From Xanthobacter sp. NM-25 (lineage in GTDB: Bacteria; Pseudomonadota; Alphaproteobacteria; Rhizobiales; Xanthobacteraceae): a stretch of 64,000 nt of DNA. Shown here in pieces: positions 52,211 to 61,391 of this stretch. The stretch is taken from positions 868,001 through 932,000 of the forward strand of contig NZ_JACBFS010000001.1 of assembly GCF_022138605.1 (NCBI RefSeq), given 5' to 3'. The notes beneath the pieces were generated by a model. The model was not told where the DNA came from. It worked only from the letters and a program-made list of their open reading frames with translations, and ran no database searches. Made by a program: the position numbers and the translations under genes. Positions within the stretch are counted from its first letter, which is position 1. Each line of letters begins with the position of its first letter.

Positions 52211-53329
52211 ATGAAGCGCATCGGAGACATGGAGCCCGGCTTCAATCTGCCGGCCCTGGTGGGCCGCAGCCTGGATGTGGCGCGCGGCGGCCTTGACCTG
52301 GCGAAGGAAAGCTTCGCCCGCTGGCCCGGCCTGCGCCCGGCCGACGGTGTGACCAATCAGGGCGGGCCCCTGTTCGACCATGCGACGGCGGCGCCCCTCC
52401 TGTTCGGCGCGCCCGAGCCGGGCCGGCCCGCCTGGCCCGCGCCGCAGAAGCTCGTCGCCGACCTGCGCGCCTATTCCGGCATCCGCCACCGCGAGGCGTT
52501 GCCGCCGGGCGATGATTCCCTCGCCCTCGGCCGCCTCGGCGCGCTGGAGGTGCGCCTCGCCCGCACCGCGCGGGATGTGCGCCGCGCCCAGCGCCTGCGC
52601 TACAAGGTGTTCTACGAGGAAATGTCGGCGGTCCCCGATGCCGCCGCGCGGATCGCGCGCCGCGACATGGACAGTTTCGACGCTATCTGCGAGCACCTGC
52701 TGGTGCTGGACCATGATGCCGGCAAGGTGGTGTTCGGCCGCCGCCAGCCCAAGGTCGTGGGCACCTACCGCCTGCTGCGGCAGGACGTGGCGGCCCGGCA
52801 CGGCGGCTTCTACACCCAGAGCGAGTTCGATGTGACGCGCATGATCGCCGCCCATCCCCAGCTCCGCTTCCTGGAGCTGGGCCGCTCCTGCGTGCTGAAG
52901 CCCTATCGAAACAAGCGCACGGTGGAGCTGCTGTGGCACGGGGTGTGGACCTACATCCTGCGCAACAAGATCGACGTGCTGTTCGGCTGCGCCAGCCTGG
53001 AGGGCACCGACCCGGACGCCCTCGCCCTGCCCCTGTCCTTCCTCCACCACAATGCGCTGGCACCGGCGGAATGGCGGGCCAGCGCCCTGCCGGGCCGCCG
53101 GGTGGACATGAACCGCATGGCCAAGGCGCAGATCTCCCCCAAGGCGGCGCTGCAGGCCCTGCCCCCCATGATCAAGGGCTACCTGCGGCTCGGCGGCTTC
53201 GTCGGCGACGGGGCGGTGGTGGATCACCAGTTCGGCACCACCGACGTGCTGATCGTGCTGCCGGTCTCGGTCATCAGCGCCCGCTATGTGGAGCATTTCG
53301 GCCCCACCGCAAACCGCCACGCCATCTGA
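52211..53329 (+). CDS. OlsB-like N-acyltransferase (ornithine-lipid type)
   Basis: The 372-residue protein has a GNAT-like Acetyltransf_5 core with LEVRLARTARDVRRAQRLRYKVFYEEM, then DSFDAICEHLLVLD, ELGRSCVLKPYRNK, characteristic of OlsB and related acyl-ACP N-acyltransferases that make lyso-ornithine lipid or N-acyl amino acids at the inner membrane. About 110 additional N-terminal residues precede the core, which known OlsB proteins (about 300 residues) lack. No olsA-type O-acyltransferase is adjacent. GGGGGAGG precedes ATG 52211. Confidence 0.8.
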   Translation: MKRIGDMEPGFNLPALVGRSLDVARGGLDLAKESFARWPGLRPADGVTNQGGPLFDHATAAPLLFGAPEPGRPAWPAPQKLVADLRAYSGIRHREALPPGDDSLALGRLGALEVRLARTARDVRRAQRLRYKVFYEEMSAVPDAAARIARRDMDSFDAICEHLLVLDHDAGKVVFGRRQPKVVGTYRLLRQDVAARHGGFYTQSEFDVTRMIAAHPQLRFLELGRSCVLKPYRNKRTVELLWHGVWTYILRNKIDVLFGCASLEGTDPDALALPLSFLHHNALAPAEWRASALPGRRVDMNRMAKAQISPKAALQALPPMIKGYLRLGGFVGDGAVVDHQFGTTDVLIVLPVSVISARYVEHFGPTANRHAI

Positions 53330-53408
53330 GGCCGCCGGCGGCGCACGGCGCGGCGTTTCCTTCGCCGCCGCGCCGCAGTATCGTGCGCCACCACGCGCCG
53401 GATGTGTC

Positions 53409-53831
53409 ATGATCGAGATTACCGCCCGCCTTTCCATTTCCGAGGACGACATCGAGTTCGCCTTCGTGCGTGCCTCGGGCCCCGGCGGGCAGAATGTGAA
53501 CAAGGTGTCGAGCGCGGTGCAGCTGCGCTTTCACATGGCCCGCTCCGCCCACCTGCCCGAGCGGGTGAAGGAGCGCCTCGCCCGCCTTGCCGGCCGCCGG
53601 CTTACCCAGGATGGCGACATTCTCATCCAGGCCCAGCGCTTCCGAACCCAGGAACGCAACCGCGAGGACGCCATCGGCCGTCTGGTTGAGCTCATCCGCA
53701 GCGCCACCGAAGTGGCGCCGGTGCGCCGCGCCACCCGCCCTACCCTCGGCTCCAAGCAGCGCCGCCTGGCCGCCAAGGCGCGCCGGGGCGAGGTGAAAAG
53801 CCTGCGGCAGGGCAAGCCCTCGTTCGATTGA
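53409..53831 (+). CDS. arfB: Alternative ribosome-rescue factor / peptidyl-tRNA hydrolase ArfB
   Basis: The 140-residue protein has the GGQ motif at residues 26-28 in RASGPGGQNVNKVSS and a basic C-terminal tail (KQRRLAAKARRGEVKSLRQGK), the layout of ArfB, which frees ribosomes stalled on mRNAs lacking a stop codon by hydrolysing the peptidyl-tRNA. ATG 53409 gives the standard MIEIT start; the frame stays open upstream to 53286. It is convergent with recN. Confidence 0.93.
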   Translation: MIEITARLSISEDDIEFAFVRASGPGGQNVNKVSSAVQLRFHMARSAHLPERVKERLARLAGRRLTQDGDILIQAQRFRTQERNREDAIGRLVELIRSATEVAPVRRATRPTLGSKQRRLAAKARRGEVKSLRQGKPSFD

Positions 53832-53851
53832 TTCGCCCACCCGGCGCCCGC

Positions 53852-55546
53852 TCAGCGCGGGGTCTTCAGCAGCCTCTCGGCCGCCGCGCGGGCCTCACTG
53901 GTCACCGTGGCGCCGGCCAGCATGCGGGCAATCTCCTCGCGCCGCGAGGCCGGGTTCAACGCGGCGACGCGGGTGGTCACCGGCGCCTCGGCGGCGGCAT
54001 CCTCGCCCACCTCCGCCGGTGCCGGCGCCTTGGCGATCAGCAGATGATGGTGCGCACGCGCCGCCACCTGCGGGGCGTGGGTCACGCACAAGACCTGGAC
54101 CCGCGCGGAGAGCCGGGCCAGCCGCTGGCCGATGGCATCGGCCACCGCCCCGCCCACGCCGGTGTCGATCTCGTCGAAAATCAGCGTCGGGGCGGAGCCG
54201 CGATCCGCCAGCACCACCTTGAGCGCCAGCAGGAAGCGGGCAAGCTCGCCGCCGGAGGCCACCTTCATCAGCGGTCCCGGCCGGCTGCCCGGATTGGTGC
54301 GCACCCAGAATTCCACCGCGTCATAGCCCTCGGGCCCGGCGGTCTGCGCGTCCCCGCTCACCTTGGTGAGGAATTCCGCGCGCTCCAGCTTGAGCGGCGG
54401 CAGTTCGGCGCCCACGGCGGCGTCGAGGGCCGCGGCGGCCGCATGTCGCGCCGCCGAAAGCCCCGTCGCGGCCTGGTGATAGGTCGCCTCCGCCTCGGCC
54501 GCCGCCGCGTCGAGGCGCGCCAGCCGGGCCTCCGACTGGTCGAGATGCTCCAGCTGCGCCACAAAGCGCGCCGCCACCTCCGGCAGCGCATCGGGCACCA
54601 CCGCATATTTGCGGCCCGCCGCCCGCAGGGCGAACAGCCGCTCTTCGATCCGCTCCAGCTCCCGCGGCTCGAAATCCGCCTCGGCCAGCGCGCTTTCCAG
54701 ATGGCCCCGCGCCTGCTCCAGCGCATCAAGCGCCTGGTCGATGGCCTCCACCGCCGGGCGGATGACGTCCTGCGCCTCGCCGGCCCGGCGTTCCAGGCGG
54801 CGCACCGCCGCCGAAAGGGAGGGAATGGGCGAACTGCCGCCGCCCACCGCGTCCAGCGCCTCGGACAGGTCGGCGGCGATCTTCTCCGCCCGCATCATGG
54901 CGGTGCGCCGCTCCGACAAAGCCGCTTCCTCGCCCGCCTCCGGCCCCAGCGCCTGCAGCTCCTCCACCGCATGGCGGACGAAATCGGCTTCCTTTTCCGC
55001 CTCCGCGAGCCGGCCCCGCTCCTCGCGGGCGGCCTCCCGCGCGGCGCGCCACACCCGCCAACGCTGCCCCACCTCCGCCACATCCGCGCCGACGCCGCCA
55101 AAGGCATCGAGCAGCGTGCGGTGCAGGGTCGGGTCCACCAGCGCCCGGTCGGCATGCTGACCGTGCAGCTCCACCAGGCTGGCGCCCAGGGTACGCAGGG
55201 TCTGCACGCTCACGGCTTCACCATTGACGGTGGCGCGGGTGCGCCCGTCCGCCATCTGAATGCGGCGGATCACCAGTTGATCCTCGTCGGGCAGCTCGGC
55301 CGCCGCCAGCACCGCATGGGCGGGATGTTCCGGCGTCAAATCGAAGGCGAGCGTCACCTGGCCCTTGGACTGGCCGTGACGCACCAAGGCGCCGTCGCCC
55401 CGCCCGCCCAGGGCGAGCGAGACCGAATCGAGCAGAATGGATTTGCCCGCCCCCGTCTCACCGGTGAGGACGGTCATCCCGTCCGACAAGGTGAGATCGA
55501 GCTTCTCGATAAGGACGATGTCCCGGATCGAGAGCGATGCCAGCAT
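53852..55546 (-). CDS. recN: DNA repair protein RecN
   Basis: The 564-residue SMC-like ATPase has Walker A GETGAGKSI (residues 29-37), a long coiled coil with an interrupting region (about 160-380), the signature VASGGELARFLLALKVVLAD and Walker B PTLIFDEIDTGVGGAVADAI (both shown within limits). It acts in double-strand break repair. It begins six bases after bamD ends, so the two are cotranscribed. Confidence 0.97.
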   Translation of the reverse strand: MLASLSIRDIVLIEKLDLTLSDGMTVLTGETGAGKSILLDSVSLALGGRGDGALVRHGQSKGQVTLAFDLTPEHPAHAVLAAAELPDEDQLVIRRIQMADGRTRATVNGEAVSVQTLRTLGASLVELHGQHADRALVDPTLHRTLLDAFGGVGADVAEVGQRWRVWRAAREAAREERGRLAEAEKEADFVRHAVEELQALGPEAGEEAALSERRTAMMRAEKIAADLSEALDAVGGGSSPIPSLSAAVRRLERRAGEAQDVIRPAVEAIDQALDALEQARGHLESALAEADFEPRELERIEERLFALRAAGRKYAVVPDALPEVAARFVAQLEHLDQSEARLARLDAAAAEAEATYHQAATGLSAARHAAAAALDAAVGAELPPLKLERAEFLTKVSGDAQTAGPEGYDAVEFWVRTNPGSRPGPLMKVASGGELARFLLALKVVLADRGSAPTLIFDEIDTGVGGAVADAIGQRLARLSARVQVLCVTHAPQVAARAHHHLLIAKAPAPAEVGEDAAAEAPVTTRVAALNPASRREEIARMLAGATVTSEARAAAERLLKTPR

Positions 55547-55552
55547 GGAGGA

Positions 55553-56419
55553 TCAGCCGAGTCCCATCTTCTTGAACGCCTGGCTGATCCAGGACGCCTT
55601 GTTTTCCTGCGGCTCCAGCCCCTTGGACTGAACCAGCTTGTAGGCGTCCTTATACCACCGGCTATCGGGGAAATTGTAGCCCAGAACCGCGGCCGCCGTC
55701 TGCGCCTCGTTCACCACGCCGAGCGCCATATAGGCCTCGGTGAGGCGGAACAGCGCCTCTTCCACCTGGCGGGTCGTCTGGTACTGCGTCACCACCACCT
55801 TGAAGCGATTGATGGCACCGGTGTAGTTGCGCTGCTCCAGATAATAACGGCCGATCATCATTTCCTTGCCGGCCAGCTGGTCGCGCGCCACCTCGATCTT
55901 CTTCTTGGCGGTGGCCGCATATTCCGTATTGGGATACTTGCGGATCACCTCTTCCAAGGCATCGAGGGCCTGGCGGGTCTTCTGCTGGTCGCGGGTGATG
56001 TCGGGGATGTTCTCATAAAGCGAGGACGCCACCAGATACTGCGCATAGGCGGCATCGGGCGAGCCGGGATAGAGCGAGACATAGCGCCGGCCGGCGGCGA
56101 TGGCCTCGTCGTACTTGCCCGCTTCGAAATAGGAATAGGTTGTCATGATCAAGGACTTACGTGCCCATTCCGAATAGGGATGGGTACGATCCACGTCCTC
56201 GAAGCGCTTGGCGGCCTTGTCCGGCTGCTGACGCCGCAGCAGGGTCAGGCCCTCGTTGTAGATCTTCTCCGCCGGCTCGTCGGGGGCGATCACGTCATCC
56301 TTGTCGCTGGCGCAGCCGGCCAGCAGGGTGCCGCTGACCAGCATCAGGGCGAGGCCCATCGCCCAACCCTTGGCCTTGACGATCGCGTACATGCGCCGCG
56401 CTTCGTTGATGAGTGTCAT
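55553..56419 (-). CDS. bamD: Outer-membrane assembly lipoprotein BamD
   Basis: The 288-residue lipoprotein has a lipobox LLAGC with the acylated Cys 36 and five TPR-like repeats (EKIYNEGLTLLRRQQPDKAA through YNFPDSRWYKDAYKLV). It is the second essential Bam subunit that inserts beta-barrels. ATG 56419 is chosen; GTG 56422 is three bases upstream. The signal region is preceded by about 20 residues that are longer than usual. The gene precedes recN. Confidence 0.94.
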   Translation of the reverse strand: MTLINEARRMYAIVKAKGWAMGLALMLVSGTLLAGCASDKDDVIAPDEPAEKIYNEGLTLLRRQQPDKAAKRFEDVDRTHPYSEWARKSLIMTTYSYFEAGKYDEAIAAGRRYVSLYPGSPDAAYAQYLVASSLYENIPDITRDQQKTRQALDALEEVIRKYPNTEYAATAKKKIEVARDQLAGKEMMIGRYYLEQRNYTGAINRFKVVVTQYQTTRQVEEALFRLTEAYMALGVVNEAQTAAAVLGYNFPDSRWYKDAYKLVQSKGLEPQENKASWISQAFKKMGLG

Positions 56420-56827
56420 CACGATCAGGTTCCGTCCCGCGCCGATGGCGCCGTTCTTCTAGGCATTTTCACGGCTCAAGGAAACGCGAAAATCGCCAAG
56501 TCTCTGTGTGAACCCCGCCTTCCACACCCGCCGCCGGAGCCACGTAGCGTAGAGACCCGCTCAAGGCGACCCCTCGGCGCCACGCGCCGCCGAGACCTTC
56601 GCCCCCTTCACCGCCGTCCGCACGGCGTCTCCCTCCAGGCGCGGACCAAGGGCCCTGGCGCCCCTCGCGCGGGCGCTTCGCCCTCCTCGACCCGCTCGCG
56701 CCATGCCCGCCGCCCGCGGCACGCCTCAAGGATCTGACCGCGGTATCGGTCTTTTCCGTCGGCAATATGGCGGAGGTCACCGCCGCGCCACTATCCCACC
56801 GGACCTGTGGCATCGCCACCACGCTCA
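56420..56827. other. Gene-free stretch before bamD
   Basis: About 408 bases between truA and bamD contain no frame with convincing gene-like sequence, although one of about 120 codons stays open on the minus strand; its product would be a low-complexity Arg/Gly string. Several GC-rich inverted segments occur. The bamD promoter must lie here, but I could not locate it with confidence. Confidence 0.4.
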
Positions 56828-57565
56828 TCAATAGCCTACCGCCGCCAGATAGAGGCCGCAGGCCGGCGCCATGGGGCCGCAGCGCGCCCGATCCGCTGCC
56901 AGCAGCGCAGCCTCGAGATTGTCCGCGCTCCAGCGCCCCTCCCCCACCCGCATCAGCGACCCCACCATGGAACGCACCTGATGATGCAGGAAGGACCGGG
57001 CCGAGGTGACGATGCGAATCTCGTCACCCTGCTGCGTCACGTCCAGCTGGTCCAGCGTCTTCACCGGCGATGCGGCCTGGCATTCGGCGGCACGGAAGGT
57101 GGTGAAGTCATGCTTGCCCAGCAGGCGCTGCGCCGCCACGTGCATGGCCCGCGCATCCAGCCGCTGCGGCACACGCCAGGCCCGGTTGCGATCGAGCGCC
57201 AGATCGGGCCGGCGGTTGACGATGCGATAAAGATAGTGCCGCCGCACGGCGGAAAAGCGCGCATCGAAACTGTCCGCCACCTGCTCGGCATGAAGCACGG
57301 CCACGGGGTGGGGCCGCAATTGCGCGGTCATGGCATCGCGCACCGTGTCGGCGCGCCAGTGGCGCGTCAGATCCACATGGGCCACCTGGCCGGTGGCGTG
57401 AACCCCCGCATCGGTGCGCCCCGCCCCGGCCACGTGCACGCTCTCGCCGCAGAAGCGCGCGAACGCCTCCGCCAGCACCCCCTGCACGGTGGGCTGGCCG
57501 GCCTGGATCTGCCAGCCGCAGAACGAGGTGCCGTCATATTCGATGAGGAGCTTGTAGCGCGGCAT
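56828..57565 (-). CDS. truA: tRNA pseudouridine(38-40) synthase TruA
   Basis: The 245-residue enzyme has the catalytic Asp in GAGRTDAGVHATGQVAHVDL (shown once). IEYDGTSFCGWQIQ at the N-terminus and TSARSFLHHQVRSMVGSLM near the C-terminus match the family. It modifies uridines in the anticodon arm of tRNAs. It lies 21 bases after fmt, completing a def-fmt-truA operon. Confidence 0.97.
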   Translation of the reverse strand: MPRYKLLIEYDGTSFCGWQIQAGQPTVQGVLAEAFARFCGESVHVAGAGRTDAGVHATGQVAHVDLTRHWRADTVRDAMTAQLRPHPVAVLHAEQVADSFDARFSAVRRHYLYRIVNRRPDLALDRNRAWRVPQRLDARAMHVAAQRLLGKHDFTTFRAAECQAASPVKTLDQLDVTQQGDEIRIVTSARSFLHHQVRSMVGSLMRVGEGRWSADNLEAALLAADRARCGPMAPACGLYLAAVGY

Positions 57566-57586
57566 CAGCGGCGGCGAGGCCCGCCC

Positions 57587-58510
57587 TTAGGCGAGCCGGC
57601 TCCCCACCGGCACGGCATTGCCGCGCAGGAACACGTCCGCCGACATGGGTTGCTTGCCCGCCTTCTGCAGCTCGCCGAGCCGCACCGCGCCACTCCCGCA
57701 GGCAATGGTGAGCCGGTCATCCAGAACCTCACCCGGTGCGCCGGCACCGGCGTGTATGGCGGACCGCAGCACCTTGACCCGCGCTTCCGCCGCACCGAGC
57801 GGGAACCAAGCGCCGGGGAACGGCGCCAGCCCACGGATATGGTCGTGCACCTCCGATGCGGGGCGCGACCAGTCGATGCGCGTCTCGCCCTTGCCGATCT
57901 TGGCCGCATAGGTCACCCCATCGGCCGGCTGCGGGGTGAAGACGAGACCGCCGCGCTCCAGCGCAGCCAGGGCCCGGGCCATCAGATCCGCGCCGAGAAC
58001 CATCATGCGATCATGCAGGTCGCCGGCGGTCATCTCGGGTGTGATGGCGATGCGCTCCACCAGACCCACCGGCCCGGTATCCAGCCCCTCCTCCATCCGC
58101 ATCACCGCCACGCCGGTCTCCGCATCGCCGGCCATGATGGCGCGCTGGATCGGCGCCGCACCGCGCCAGCGCGGCAGCAGCGAGCCATGCAGATTGACGC
58201 AGCCCAGGCGCGGCGCCGCCAGGATGGCCGCCGGCAGGATCATGCCATAGGCCACCACCACGGCCACATCGGCCTCATGGGCGCGGAAGGTCTCGGCCGC
58301 CGCCTCGCTGCGCAGGGTCTTGGGGGTGAGCACCGGCAGGCCCAGGCGCACCGCCACCTGATGCACCGGCGAGGGCGTGAGATCGAGCCCGCGGCGCCCG
58401 GCCGGCGCCGGCTCGCGCGTGTAGACGGCCACCACCTCGTGGCCCCGCCCGACGATTTCGGTAAGGGTGGGCACGGCGAAATCCGGCGTGCCCATGAAAA
58501 CGATGCGCAT
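57587..58510 (-). CDS. fmt: Methionyl-tRNA formyltransferase
   Basis: The 307-residue enzyme formylates initiator Met-tRNA. It has VFMGTPDFAVPTL at the start, the catalytic set in CVNLHGSLLPRWRGAAPIQ (Asn, His) with a later Asp (MEEGLDTGPV), and the OB-fold C-terminal domain. It is 24 bases after def on the same strand and precedes truA. Confidence 0.98.
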   Translation of the reverse strand: MRIVFMGTPDFAVPTLTEIVGRGHEVVAVYTREPAPAGRRGLDLTPSPVHQVAVRLGLPVLTPKTLRSEAAAETFRAHEADVAVVVAYGMILPAAILAAPRLGCVNLHGSLLPRWRGAAPIQRAIMAGDAETGVAVMRMEEGLDTGPVGLVERIAITPEMTAGDLHDRMMVLGADLMARALAALERGGLVFTPQPADGVTYAAKIGKGETRIDWSRPASEVHDHIRGLAPFPGAWFPLGAAEARVKVLRSAIHAGAGAPGEVLDDRLTIACGSGAVRLGELQKAGKQPMSADVFLRGNAVPVGSRLA

Positions 58511-58534
58511 GGAATGATCCGGGGCCGGCGGCGG

Positions 58535-59053
58535 TCAGATCGCGGCCGTGTGCCGCGCCGCCTTGGTGAATTTCTTGATGACCCGATCGCGCTTCAGCTT
58601 CGAGATATGGTCGATGAAGAGCACGCCATTGAGATGGTCGATCTCGTGCTGCACGCAGGTGGCGAACAGGCCCTCCGCCTCCACCTCCCGAACCGCGCCG
58701 TCCAGATCCTGAAACCGCACCGCCACCCGGGCCGGACGCTCCACCTCCTCGTAATAATCGGGGATGGAAAGACAGCCCTCGCTATAGACCGAGGTCTCGT
58801 CGGAGGCGGCGATGATCTCCGGATTGATCAAGGCAATCGGCTTCTTGTCCTCGCCCTCGCGGGCCACGTCGATGGTGATGACCCGCTTCTGCACGCCCAC
58901 CTGAATCGCCGCGAGGCCGATGCCCGGCGCGTCGTACATGGTCTCGAACATATCCTCCACCAGCTTGCGAATCTCGGAATCGATCTTGCCCACCGGCGCC
59001 GATGTGGTCCGCAGTTGATGGTCGGGAATGATGAGGATGGGTCGCGTGGTCAT
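58535..59053 (-). CDS. def: Peptide deformylase
   Basis: The 172-residue metalloenzyme removes the formyl group from nascent proteins. All three motifs are present: GIGLAAIQVG, EGCLSIP and QHEIDHLNG, the cysteine and the two histidines binding the metal. ATG 59053 heads the def-fmt-truA operon. The 80-base spacer to rmuC contains a LexA-type box. Confidence 0.98.
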   Translation of the reverse strand: MTTRPILIIPDHQLRTTSAPVGKIDSEIRKLVEDMFETMYDAPGIGLAAIQVGVQKRVITIDVAREGEDKKPIALINPEIIAASDETSVYSEGCLSIPDYYEEVERPARVAVRFQDLDGAVREVEAEGLFATCVQHEIDHLNGVLFIDHISKLKRDRVIKKFTKAARHTAAI

Positions 59054-59091
59054 TCCAGGGAAATAAGCGATAGCGCGGCCACGGTCAATAT

Positions 59092-59106
59092 GTTCATATT
59101 TTGTTC
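59092..59106. promoter_or_regulatory. LexA-type SOS box between def and rmuC
   Basis: GTTC (59092-59095), seven bases, GTTC (59103-59106) is an exact GTTC-N7-GTTC alphaproteobacterial LexA box. It ends 27 bases before the rmuC start, so it most likely controls rmuC. Confidence 0.7.
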
Positions 59107-59133
59107 TGATATCGAATCGCGTAATGCAGACCC

Positions 59134-60273
59134 ATGTCCGATGTGCTTTTCACCCTTGGCGGCACGGCCATCACCCTGGGCGCCGCGCTCGTGGCGCTGG
59201 GCGCGGCGGTGCTGGTGCTGCTGGCCCTGAGCCTGTGGCGGGGCGCTTCCGTTCGCGCCCTGCAGGCGGAACTGCTCCAGGCCGAAGTGCTGCGGGCGGA
59301 AGAGATGGACCGGCGCATGCGCGAGCTCGCGCACGGGCAGAGCGAAACCGCCGGGCGGGTGCAGAGCCTGGCGGAGGTCTTGTCCCAGCGCCAGAGCGAG
59401 CTGGCGCGGGCGGTGTCCGAGCGGCTCGACGCCACCTCTTTCCGCCTTGGCCAGAGCATGACCCAGGCGGCCCGGGCCACCCATGAGAGCCTCACCCGCA
59501 TCGCCGAGCGCCTGGTGATGGTGGAGACCGCCGAGCGCAGCCTGTCGGAGCTGTCGGCCCAGGTGGTGTCCCTGCGCGACACGCTCGCCAACAAGCAGGC
59601 CCGCGGCGCCTTCGGCCAGGCCCGCATGGAAGCGCTCATCGCCGACGGCCTGCCCAAGGAGGCCTACGCCTTCCAATATACCTTGAGCAGCGGCCGGCGG
59701 CCCGATTGCGCCATCTTCCTGCCCGGGGATCCGCGGCCGCTGCTGATCGACGCCAAATTCCCCCTGGAATCGGTGACCCTGTTCCGCGAGGCCCCCACCA
59801 TCGAGGCCCGCAAGGCGGCGGCGGCGCGGCTCAAGGCCGACCTGATGAAGCATGTGACCGATGTGGCGGAGCGTTATCTGGTGCCCGGAGAGACCCAGGA
59901 CATCGCCTTGATCTTTGTGCCCTCCGAATCGGTCTATGCGGAGATCCACGAGCATTTCGACGCCGTGATTCAGGCCGCCTTCCGCGCCCGGATCGTCCTC
60001 GTCTCCCCCTCTCTCCTCATGCTGGCGGTGCAATTGGTGCAGGCCATCGCCAAGGATGCGCGCATGCGCGCCGAGGCCGACCGCATCCGCGCCGAGGTGG
60101 GAGCGCTGGTGGCGGACGTGGCCCGCCTGCGCGAACGGGTCGGCGAATTGTCGCGCCATTTCGGCCAGGTCGGCGACGACGTGGCGAAGGTGCTCATCTC
60201 CGCCGACAAGATCGCCAAACGGGGCATCCGCCTGGAGAGTCTGGAGTTCGACGCGGCCGATCCGCCCCGCTGA
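59134..60273 (+). CDS. rmuC: DNA recombination protein RmuC
   Basis: The 379-residue protein has an N-terminal membrane helix (TLGAALVALGAAVLVLLALS, about residues 14-33), a coiled coil and the RmuC nuclease-like domain (PDCAIFLPGDPRPLLIDAKFP; LVPGETQDIALIFVPSESVY). RmuC limits inversion at short inverted repeats and is anchored at the inner membrane. A GTTC-N7-GTTC LexA-type box 27 bases before the start suggests SOS induction. Confidence 0.93.
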   Translation: MSDVLFTLGGTAITLGAALVALGAAVLVLLALSLWRGASVRALQAELLQAEVLRAEEMDRRMRELAHGQSETAGRVQSLAEVLSQRQSELARAVSERLDATSFRLGQSMTQAARATHESLTRIAERLVMVETAERSLSELSAQVVSLRDTLANKQARGAFGQARMEALIADGLPKEAYAFQYTLSSGRRPDCAIFLPGDPRPLLIDAKFPLESVTLFREAPTIEARKAAAARLKADLMKHVTDVAERYLVPGETQDIALIFVPSESVYAEIHEHFDAVIQAAFRARIVLVSPSLLMLAVQLVQAIAKDARMRAEADRIRAEVGALVADVARLRERVGELSRHFGQVGDDVAKVLISADKIAKRGIRLESLEFDAADPPR

Positions 60274-60401
60274 TACCTCTCCCTCCTCCGCGGCGCCCGT
60301 TCCGCAAGAGCCCCCATCTTGCGCGAAGCCGGCCGTAGCGTAATTCTGGGTTGCCGTGACCGAATCTGAGCGCCCGCGCTGCGTGGCTGAGCCAAAGACG
60401 A

Positions 60402-61283
60402 ATGCCTGAACTGCCCGAGGTGGAGACAGTCCGCCGCGGCCTCTTGCCCGTGTTGCAGGGCGCCGTCATCGAGAGTGCCGAGGCCCGACGGCCGGATCTG
60501 CGCTGGCCGCTGCCCGAGAATTTCGCGGAGCGCCTCGCCGGCCGGCGCGTGGAGGCGGTGGGGCGGCGCGCCAAATACCTGTTGGCGGACCTCTCCGGCG
60601 GCGAGGTCATGCTGCTACACCTGGGCATGTCCGGCTCCATCCGCATCGATGGCGCTCGCGTGAAGGGCCAGCCGGGCCTGTTCCACCATCCCAAGGCGGC
60701 CGGCGGCGCCCATGACCACGTGGTGCTGCACCTCGCCGGCGGCGCCACCGTCACCTATAACGATCCGCGCCGGTTCGGGGCGATCCTGATCGTGCCCTAT
60801 GACCGGCTCGACACCCACCCGCTGCTGCAGGGCCTTGGGCCCGAGCCGTTGGGCAACAGCTTCAATGCCGCCTACCTCGCCCACGCGTGCGCCCATCGCA
60901 ACACCTGCCTGAAATCGGCGCTGCTGGATCAGAAGCTGGTGGCCGGGCTCGGCAACATCTATGTGTGCGAGGCTCTGCACCGGGCCGGGCTCTCGCCGCG
61001 TCGCGCCGCCCACACCCTGGCCAATCGCGATGGCAGCCCCAATCTGCGGGCCGAGCGGCTGGTCACCGCCATCCGCGACGTCCTGCGCGAGGCCATCCAG
61101 GCCGGCGGCTCCTCCCTGCGCGACCACCGCCAGGTGGATGGAGCACTCGGCTATTTCCAGCACAATTTCCGCGTCTACGACCGCGAGGGGAAGCCCTGCC
61201 CCACCCTGCACTGCAAGGGCACGGTCCAGCGCATCGTGCAGGGTGGTCGCTCCACCTTCTTCTGCCCGCACTGCCAGCGTTGA
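60402..61283 (+). CDS. mutM: Formamidopyrimidine-DNA glycosylase
   Basis: The 293-residue base-excision enzyme begins with PELPEVE (catalytic Pro 2 and Glu 3), has the lysine region GRRAKYLLADL, the H2TH motif (QKLVAGLGNIYVCEALHRAG) and a C-terminal zinc finger (CPTLHC and CPHC). It removes 8-oxoguanine. It follows rmuC on the same strand by 128 bases; no shared box was found. Confidence 0.97.
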   Translation: MPELPEVETVRRGLLPVLQGAVIESAEARRPDLRWPLPENFAERLAGRRVEAVGRRAKYLLADLSGGEVMLLHLGMSGSIRIDGARVKGQPGLFHHPKAAGGAHDHVVLHLAGGATVTYNDPRRFGAILIVPYDRLDTHPLLQGLGPEPLGNSFNAAYLAHACAHRNTCLKSALLDQKLVAGLGNIYVCEALHRAGLSPRRAAHTLANRDGSPNLRAERLVTAIRDVLREAIQAGGSSLRDHRQVDGALGYFQHNFRVYDREGKPCPTLHCKGTVQRIVQGGRSTFFCPHCQR

Positions 61284-61391
61284 AGCCTTGGCCATTTGCG
61301 AAACGGCCAAGTCGGGTTAGAGCAGCCGGGTCTTAAGTGGAAACGACACATGGACCGCCTGACGATCAGGCGGCGACGAGGAGGCATTGGG

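Noticed and set aside
53828..56737. Very long open frame (969 codons) antisense to recN and bamD
   Set aside because: High GC content leaves antisense frames open; the product is His/Gly/Arg-rich without domains, while recN and bamD are unmistakable.
56469..56831. 120-codon frame between truA and bamD
   Set aside because: Arg/Gly low complexity, no recognisable domain and weak start.
56807..59230. Open frame of 807 codons antisense to truA, fmt and def
   Set aside because: Same artefact; low-complexity product and three certain genes opposite.
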